From assembly GCA_905478225.1 (NCBI GenBank), contig CAJQHR010000029.1:22510-86509 (forward strand): 64,000 bases of DNA. The letters are read 5' to 3'. Made by a program: the position numbers and the translations under genes. Positions 58,708 to 64,000 of this stretch are shown here, in pieces. The stretch comes from an uncultured Crocinitomix sp. Its GTDB lineage: Bacteria > Bacteroidota > Bacteroidia > Flavobacteriales_D > Crocinitomicaceae. The notes beneath the pieces are model-generated. The model had not been told where the DNA came from. It made no database searches and was given only the letters and a program-made list of their open reading frames with translations. Within the stretch, counting starts at the first letter, position 1, and each line of letters begins with the position of its first letter.

Positions 58708-59526
58708 TTAATCGTCAAAAAATAACTCTGGCTTAGCGTATTTATAAATCAGCCCAAGTTTGTTTTTTGACTTTTCGTTTGAAACTATTTTTCCAACAGG
58801 GGGCAAGGTTGGATCGTAAACCGGTGCTTCCATACTGAGGGCGTAAGCCGCCTTGGTATAAAAATCAGCTCGAGTAGGGTGCTCATCTGAACAGCCATTG
58901 TAAATTTCTCCGTAAGCGTCTTTCTCAATAATCGCAGTAATTAATGCGATACAATCCTCTAAATGAATCAAATTAATTTTACCGTTTGGGTTCACCAATG
59001 CTGTATTTGCTTTCAAAAATCTTCCTGGATGCCGATCAGGACCAAAAAGACCTGCAAATCGAACAATTGCAGCATTTGACCCGAAATGAGCTTGTATTAT
59101 TCTTTCTGCTGCAAGAACTTGGTTTCCAGAAGTTTTTGATGGACGGGTTGGCGAATCCTCTGAGGCAATTAGACTATTATTTCCATAAACAGAAGTTGAA
59201 CTTACAAAAATCACTTTGAGTGAAGAGTCGCAGCGATCTGCAATTTGTTTTAACTGAAACTCATAATTCTCCTTGGCCTTGTCCTTTTTTGCAGGCGGGA
59301 TATTGATGATGAGTGTGTCAATGTCTTGAATAAAATTTTTCCAATTTCCTTGTACGTTATTCTTTGTAACTTTTATTATTCTAACAGCCAAACGCGACTG
59401 TAATAATTGCATTAATTTTTCAGATGAAGTAGTACTCCCAGTAATTTTACATCTCTTTTCATGGAGCTGTTTTGCAAGTGGCAGTCCTAACCAGCCTAAT
59501 CCGAGAATAGCAATTCTTTTAGACAT
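58708..59526 (-). CDS. NAD(P)-binding SDR protein, YeeZ-like
   Basis: The 272-residue Rossmann protein begins MSKRIAILGLGWLGLPLAKQ (GLGWLG at 8-13) and has VIFVSSTSVYGNN (~105-117) and NLIHLEDCIALITAIIEK. Placed in the YeeZ-like SDR group, which lacks the normal YxxxK and may act on unknown sugar- or nucleotide-derivatives. Cytosolic. It overlaps by 8 bases (ATGTCTAA) a 24-codon upstream ORF that starts at a predicted promoter. Confidence 0.82.
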   Translation of the reverse strand: MSKRIAILGLGWLGLPLAKQLHEKRCKITGSTTSSEKLMQLLQSRLAVRIIKVTKNNVQGNWKNFIQDIDTLIINIPPAKKDKAKENYEFQLKQIADRCDSSLKVIFVSSTSVYGNNSLIASEDSPTRPSKTSGNQVLAAERIIQAHFGSNAAIVRFAGLFGPDRHPGRFLKANTALVNPNGKINLIHLEDCIALITAIIEKDAYGEIYNGCSDEHPTRADFYTKAAYALSMEAPVYDPTLPPVGKIVSNEKSKNKLGLIYKYAKPELFFDD

Positions 59527-59593
59527 CTTCTAAATTGAATTTTGAACATGGATTAACAGGCTCATGGCGTAAAGGATTTGGGTCAATTAACAT
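59519..59593 (-). CDS. Possible 24-residue leader peptide overlapping the SDR gene
   Basis: ATG 59593 opens MLIDPNPLRHEPVNPCSKFN LEDV and stops inside the start of the SDR gene (ATGTCTAA overlap). A TATTTTTG promoter box lies 5 bases upstream, so the ORF should be the very first thing translated on the mRNA, with reinitiation at the SDR start. Not a typical hydrophobic leader; sequence is Pro- and Asn-rich with one Cys. No homologue is known to me. Confidence 0.4.
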   Translation of the reverse strand: MLIDPNPLRHEPVNPCSKFNLEDV

Positions 59594-59598
59594 GCCTA

Positions 59599-59606
59599 CA
59601 AAAATA
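59599..59606 (-). promoter_or_regulatory. -7 box (TATTTTTG) for the leader ORF and SDR gene
   Basis: TAnnTTTG on the minus strand; followed by TAGGC and the ATG at 59593. The SDR ATG is 72 bases further on. Confidence 0.45.
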
Positions 59607-59764
59607 GTGAATAAACCCTTTAACAAGTCTATTTATTATAAATTAAATGTGGTTTTATGCATGCAAGACGGTCAAACCGTTTAGATAGATGCTTAGTCTT
59701 ATTCTTCAATTCAAGACACCTTTCTTTTCAGAAAGATATTCAGACAAATCAGTATGTTGAGAAC

Positions 59765-61902
59765 TTACTGTTTCACAAATTTCAAGACAGACTCTCCAGT
59801 ATTATGAACAATTTTTATGAGGTAAACGCCATTTTCTAAGCGGGCAGAATCGAATGCGAATTCAGTCTGGTCTAGCGCAGTAATTTCCTGAATTAAACTT
59901 CCTGCTACCGAACGAATTTGAACTGATTTTGGCAAGACACTTGCAGGGATTATCAGTTGAATAATTCTGCTCCCAGGGTTGGGATAAAGTTGAAAGCCAA
60001 GGTCATTTTTTTCGTCCATTATTCCAATTATCTTCTACAAATCAATTCCAATCACCCCTTTTAATAGTGCTGGTATTTCGTATGTGGTCAAATTAATCTC
60101 GACATCTTCTAAAACCGTCATTGATGGATGATCTGTGTTGTCAATCCAAACGTCATTAAACTTCGTATTTCCAAAACTTGAATATAATCCTGTTGAATCG
60201 GCTGCTTGGAGATATGACGTGTGTGCTGTTTCGATTGCATTATAGGCATCACCTTCAAATGCAGCGGTAGCAAAAGAGCTAATATCTAAAGGTAAAGCTT
60301 CTGTTGTTTTATTCCTGCAGTAAAGCAATATTTTTGCATTTTCAGTAACATCTAGTTTTATTAAAAAGCTTGCAACGTCAACTGTATTACTGTCAGCCAA
60401 TGTTGGAATTTCTATTCCCTCGTATGCATAAGCCGCGGATGCATGAGCCAATTGTTCAAAGAATTTGTACGTATAAAAATTAGATTGCTCCGCCGAAGTG
60501 TCTACACCTAAGCGGGTTTGAATGACAGACCATCTATTCTTATATCCGATTCTATGATGCGTTGAGAATTCAGAGGCGTTATTATGTGCTTCATTGTATC
60601 TTAATTGTTCGATTAAATGTTCTTGAACAAAGCCGGCATATAAAAATGTATTCATATAGTCCAAATTATTACCGGTATAGCTACCCGGCGAAATGATTCC
60701 CCATTCTGTTAACCATAATTTTGTGTGATCTGGAAACCCCTCCAATGCATGAGAAAATTCTGCATTGATTTCGTGGCGTGTATAATTGCCAAGTGCACAT
60801 TTGCCGCAGTCAAATCTGCAAGTGCGATCAGTTACATATTCATCTGGGCATCCTTCTGGACATTCAGCGCCGTCTTTAAGGCATGTGTTGCTGGTATAAT
60901 AATCGTGTAAAGCTACCGCGTCATAAAAAATGGGGGAATAATCCTTAACAGCACTGTTCCAAGAAGCATTTGAAGGTTCAGAGAGCACGGCAAACTTCAT
61001 GTCTGGATACGCATCCGCAATGCGTTTACTATAAATGTCGCTTAAGGCCATATACGTCTCTGGTGTAACATTGTTGTTTGACGTTTGATAGAATGGAAAA
61101 AAGAGTTCATTCCCAAATTCAACACCAACCACATTTACGTCGTTAGCTATTAAATAATCCAAGGCGTCAATTACTTCTTTATAATACAGTTCAAATATGG
61201 CTGTTGGATCCTCAATATTCAAGTGGTCGATTGGATCAGAAGGTGTTAGATAGGCTTCTTTCAGCACTGTTCCAAAAAATTTGGTTTGAAAGTGTGCAAA
61301 TACATTGGGCACGTATAACACGTCCATTTTATATTCTGTATCACCCGCAGCATGTACTTCTGCTTCAACGGCATGCACATAATTAACGAAGCCATGAATG
61401 TAATTTGGATTCGCCGAAGCATCATCAAGTTGAACACGCGGATCTTTTTTACAATATTGTTCGCGAATGACATTGGCTCCACATCTTGTGTGCCGCATCC
61501 TGCAGCAAAAAGCGGCGCGTCAGGATTATAACTGCCGTCTTCATATTCATATAAATGATAAAAATTTGCTATTGTTCCACCCGGAAATCGCATTGTAGCC
61601 GGTTTTAGCTCGGCCGATTTTTGGACTAAATTTGGTTGAGGTGTAAATGATATTATTTTAAAGTCGTTGAACGTGTCAAAGGGTGGAGGTAAAATAGCGC
61701 AGGCATCAACAATGCTTATTGGACTATCTGACGACTCAAACATTTCATTGAAAGTAGGGCTTGTATTAAAACCGCTCAATTTTGAATTTATAAATTGTGC
61801 ATCATTAATATCAAAGTTTAATTCAATGGTTTGGGAAACGGTGGCAAAAGGGAAAGAGAAGAACGCTATAATTCCGACAATAAATGGTATGTTTTTTTTC
61901 AT
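59765..61902 (-). pseudogene. Glycoside-hydrolase-like secreted protein, frameshift plus in-frame stop
   Basis: From ATG 61902: signal peptide (MKKNIPFIVGIIAFFSFPFA) and an N-terminal part with MRFPGGTIANFYHLYEYEDG, typical of clan GH-A enzymes related to GH51/GH79. The phase breaks at a run of six A (T6 at 61445-61450); one more A joins ...FANNIV to KKDPRVQLDDASANPNYIHG and the body, which has GVEFGNELFFPF (acid/base Glu) and LWLTEWGII (nucleophile Glu) and ends at TAG (60035-60037). In frame beyond the TAG follow KIIGIMDEKNDLGFQLYPNP and a T9SS sorting domain ending KFVKQ at 59765. Two lesions in one gene favour a real pseudogene. The substrate is probably an L-arabinose- or uronic-acid-type glycan. 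Confidence 0.75.
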
Positions 61903-61992
61903 GTAATAGGGCGCTAGGTTATAAATTGAGAGGTCTATTTATCTATTTTATCGAAATTCTATTGATAATCCCCTACTTATTATTGAAGGAAC

Positions 61993-62023
61993 TTTCATTT
62001 CTCGTGTTATTCAATTAGATTTG
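61993..62023 (+). promoter_or_regulatory. Promoter of the SulP gene
   Basis: TTTC (61993-61996), 19 bases, TAGATTTG (62016-62023): close to the Bacteroidota consensus, 29 bases before the ATG. Confidence 0.6.
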
Positions 62024-62052
62024 GGCTTTTTGTACGAAACAATTGGGGCATA

Positions 62053-63768
62053 ATGAAAAAGTATATTCCTATTTTAGATTGGTTACCCAATTATAAAAAA
62101 AAGAATCTTTCTGGTGACTTAAGTGCCGGGATAACTGTTGGTGTAATGCTTATTCCTCAGGGTATGGCTTATGCTATGTTGGCGGGGTTGAAACCAATTT
62201 ATGGTTTATACGCTGCAACTGTTCCGTTAATTCTATATGCCATTTTTGGAACTTCAAGACAATTAGCCGTTGGGCCAGTTGCCGTTGTCTCATTGCTTAT
62301 CGCAAGTGGAGTAGGTGCCTTGGCTGAAATAGGTTCTGATAGCTTTTTAGGAATGGCTATTTTACTCTCGTTAATGATTGGGGTATTCCAATTGATTATG
62401 GGTGTTTTTAAAGTGGGGTTTATTGTCAATTTTTTGTCGCACCCTGTGCTTTCTGGATTTATTTCCGCGGCTGCAGTTTATATCGCTTTCAGTCAAATGA
62501 AACACGTTTTGGGAATTAGCATCCCGCGTGGTAAAGTCCATGAAACGGCCTACAATATTTATTTGAAATTTGGTGAAATCAATAAATATACGCTCGCTGT
62601 TGGTCTCGGAGGAATCGTCACCATTATTGTACTCAAGAAAATAAACAAACGTATTCCGTTTCCCCTAGTAGTGGTTTTACTAGGAATGGGAGTCGGATAT
62701 GCACTTGGGTTAGATGCAATGCCCTACAACGTTTCTATTGTAGGAGATGTGCCAGATGGCTTGCCTTCCTTTACTGTGCCAACTGTTACTTATGAAGCCG
62801 TAACGAGTCTTTTACCGATTGCACTTACAATTGCGCTGATTGGGTTTACGGAATCAATTGCAGTGGCTAAATCCATTCAAAAAAAGCATAAAAACTATGA
62901 AATTGATGCCAGTCAAGAATTACTCGCTTTAGGTATTGCGAATATTGGGGCGTCTTTCTTTCAAGCTTTTCCAACTATGGGGGGTTTTGCTAGAAGTGCG
63001 GTCAATGACCAATCCGGAGCAAAAACGAACTTGGCGGGAATTATAAGTGCGACGGTTGTGATATTGACCTTACTTTTTTTAACGCCGTATTTTTATTATT
63101 TGCCGAATGCAATTCTAGCGTCTATTATTATAGTGGCAGTTTTTGGATTGATTGATTTTAAGGAAGCGAAACATTTATGGAAAACTGATCGCCGAGATTT
63201 TGCAATGTTCATCATTACGGCCATAGCAACATTGACACTTGGTGTGGAGCAAGGGATTATGGTGGGTGTAGGAGTATCAATTGTTGGTTTGATTCTCCGC
63301 GTTTCGTATCCGCATATGGCTGAGCTTGGGTTGGATGAACAGAGTAGGAAATATTTAAATGTTGAACGTTTTGAGCATATTAATCCAGCAGATGAAATTC
63401 TAATTGTTCGACTGGATGCTCAGTTATTTTTTGCGAATACGCGATATTTTCTTGATAAATTAAAAAGCTTAGAAGAGAAAAGAGGAGATATTAAAGCCGT
63501 GATTATAGATGCAAGCGGAGTTAACGGTATGGATTCTTCAGCAGTACATGCAATAAGTGATCTTGTCGAAGACTACCAAAAACGCAATATCCGATTTTTA
63601 ATGACAAGTGTAAAGGGACCAGTGCGTGATATTCTTCGTCGCACAGTTTTACGTAATAAAATTGGCGAGGACAATTTCTTTTTGTCAATAGATGATGCAC
63701 TAACGTATCTAGAAACCAATACGCAGAAAGAATACAAAGATATTACCCTTCAAACCAATGAGGATTAG
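62053..63768 (+). CDS. SulP-family anion transporter with STAS domain
   Basis: The 571-residue protein opens YIPILDWLPNYKKKNLSGDL, then SAGITVGVMLIPQGMAYAML AGLKPIYGLYAATVP, the SulP signature. About 12-14 membrane helices follow (to ~420) and a cytosolic STAS domain (~445-555; IKAVIIDASGVNGMDSSAVH). Family members carry sulfate, bicarbonate or other anions, often with H+ or Na+. With no sulfur-assimilation or carbonic-anhydrase neighbour the ion is undetermined. Inner membrane. Confidence 0.93.
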   Translation: MKKYIPILDWLPNYKKKNLSGDLSAGITVGVMLIPQGMAYAMLAGLKPIYGLYAATVPLILYAIFGTSRQLAVGPVAVVSLLIASGVGALAEIGSDSFLGMAILLSLMIGVFQLIMGVFKVGFIVNFLSHPVLSGFISAAAVYIAFSQMKHVLGISIPRGKVHETAYNIYLKFGEINKYTLAVGLGGIVTIIVLKKINKRIPFPLVVVLLGMGVGYALGLDAMPYNVSIVGDVPDGLPSFTVPTVTYEAVTSLLPIALTIALIGFTESIAVAKSIQKKHKNYEIDASQELLALGIANIGASFFQAFPTMGGFARSAVNDQSGAKTNLAGIISATVVILTLLFLTPYFYYLPNAILASIIIVAVFGLIDFKEAKHLWKTDRRDFAMFIITAIATLTLGVEQGIMVGVGVSIVGLILRVSYPHMAELGLDEQSRKYLNVERFEHINPADEILIVRLDAQLFFANTRYFLDKLKSLEEKRGDIKAVIIDASGVNGMDSSAVHAISDLVEDYQKRNIRFLMTSVKGPVRDILRRTVLRNKIGEDNFFLSIDDALTYLETNTQKEYKDITLQTNED

Positions 63769-63854
63769 GAATACTACGGCAAATTAATCGCAAAAATAAA
63801 GATGGCAAAAAGGTTTAGTCATTAATTTTATCTCAACCCATATAAGTAGAATTA

Positions 63855-64000
63855 GGGTTCTGTCGCATTAATTAATTCTGATTCTGAAATTTAGTAATTA
63901 TCTATGAGTTATGCTGCCAAAGAACAAAATGTTTTGAACGTTGTTTTTCCCGAGTCAGCTATTTGACCCTTCCTAATAATGTTGACAACTTCGATACCCG
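63855..64000 (-). mobile_element. End of an IS6-family-like insertion sequence, running off the window
   Basis: GGGTTCTGTCGCATT at 63855 has the form of an IS6-family terminal repeat (GGTTCTGTxGCA). The minus strand then encodes a transposase C-terminus that ends 54 bases inside this terminus, as expected in IS6 elements. The other end and any 8-base target duplication are outside the window. Confidence 0.6.
63909..64000 (-). CDS. Transposase C-terminal fragment (IS6-family-like)
   Basis: The minus-strand frame reads GIEVVNIIRKGQIADSGKTT FKTFCSLAA and stops at 63909-63911. The pattern 'GIE-hydrophobic-IRKGQ ... FxxLA' is that of the extreme C-terminus of IS6-family DDE transposases. Truncated by the window edge; whether the element is complete cannot be told. 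Confidence 0.6.
   Translation of the reverse strand, partial: GIEVVNIIRKGQIADSGKTTFKTFCSLAA

Overview
The window reads as a chromosomal segment of a Bacteroidota bacterium, most likely a flavobacterium (order Flavobacteriales). The support is: AT-rich DNA; sigma-A-type promoters of the Bacteroidota form (TAnnTTTG as the -7 box); secreted proteins ending in type IX secretion (T9SS) sorting domains; a TonB-dependent receptor with a carboxypeptidase-regulatory N-domain; RpoB and RpoC of about 1270 and 1430 residues; and several lineage-typical families (DUF2851, DUF3467, LETM1-related, 'HSGWRW' membrane protein). Genus cannot be fixed from sequence reading alone.

Layout. 1-10.5 kb: a long two-domain amidohydrolase cut by the left edge, HflX, a TerB/LETM1-like protein, small secreted proteins, a subtilisin-like protease and a HAD sugar phosphatase. 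10.6-12.7 kb: a tandem pair of paralogous lipoproteins, one frameshifted. 12.8-18.4 kb: a cyanophycin block, with an AAA+ ATPase, isoaspartyl peptidase, cyanophycinase and cyanophycin synthetase. 18.4-24.1 kb: RluB-type pseudouridine synthase, DUF6089-like barrel, KdsB, LepA. 24.5-33.7 kb: DUF2851, PspC, a TrkA-type channel, RmlD-like reductase, AgcS symporter, HhH protein, acyl-CoA dehydrogenase, S21, a tyrosine recombinase and HPF. 34.4-48.2 kb: the translation/transcription core in the classical order tRNA-Thr, Tyr, Gly, Thr, tuf, tRNA-Trp, secE, nusG, rplK, rplA, rplJ, rplL, rpoB, rpoC, then a DUF3467 gene. 48.3-62 kb: accessory surface and secreted proteins (TonB receptor, hydrolases, a GldK-like repeat protein, a nuclease/phosphatase and a broken glycoside hydrolase). 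62-64 kb: SulP transporter and, at the right edge, the end of an apparent IS6-family insertion sequence.

Working together: CphA makes the cyanophycin nitrogen reserve, CphB cuts it to beta-aspartyl-arginine, and the isoaspartyl peptidase splits that dipeptide. An AAA+ ATPase sits 5 bases upstream of the peptidase and may belong to the same function. The rpl/rpo block carries intergenic hairpins that look like processing or attenuation sites.

Two recurrent themes stand out. First, seven accessory genes carry single-base frameshifts or nonsense codons, while all core genes are intact. Second, many genes have a TAnnTTTG box only 3-7 bases before the ATG, which predicts leaderless transcripts; one such transcript appears to begin with a 24-codon leader ORF overlapping the next gene. 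No defence system, CRISPR array or prophage was seen.
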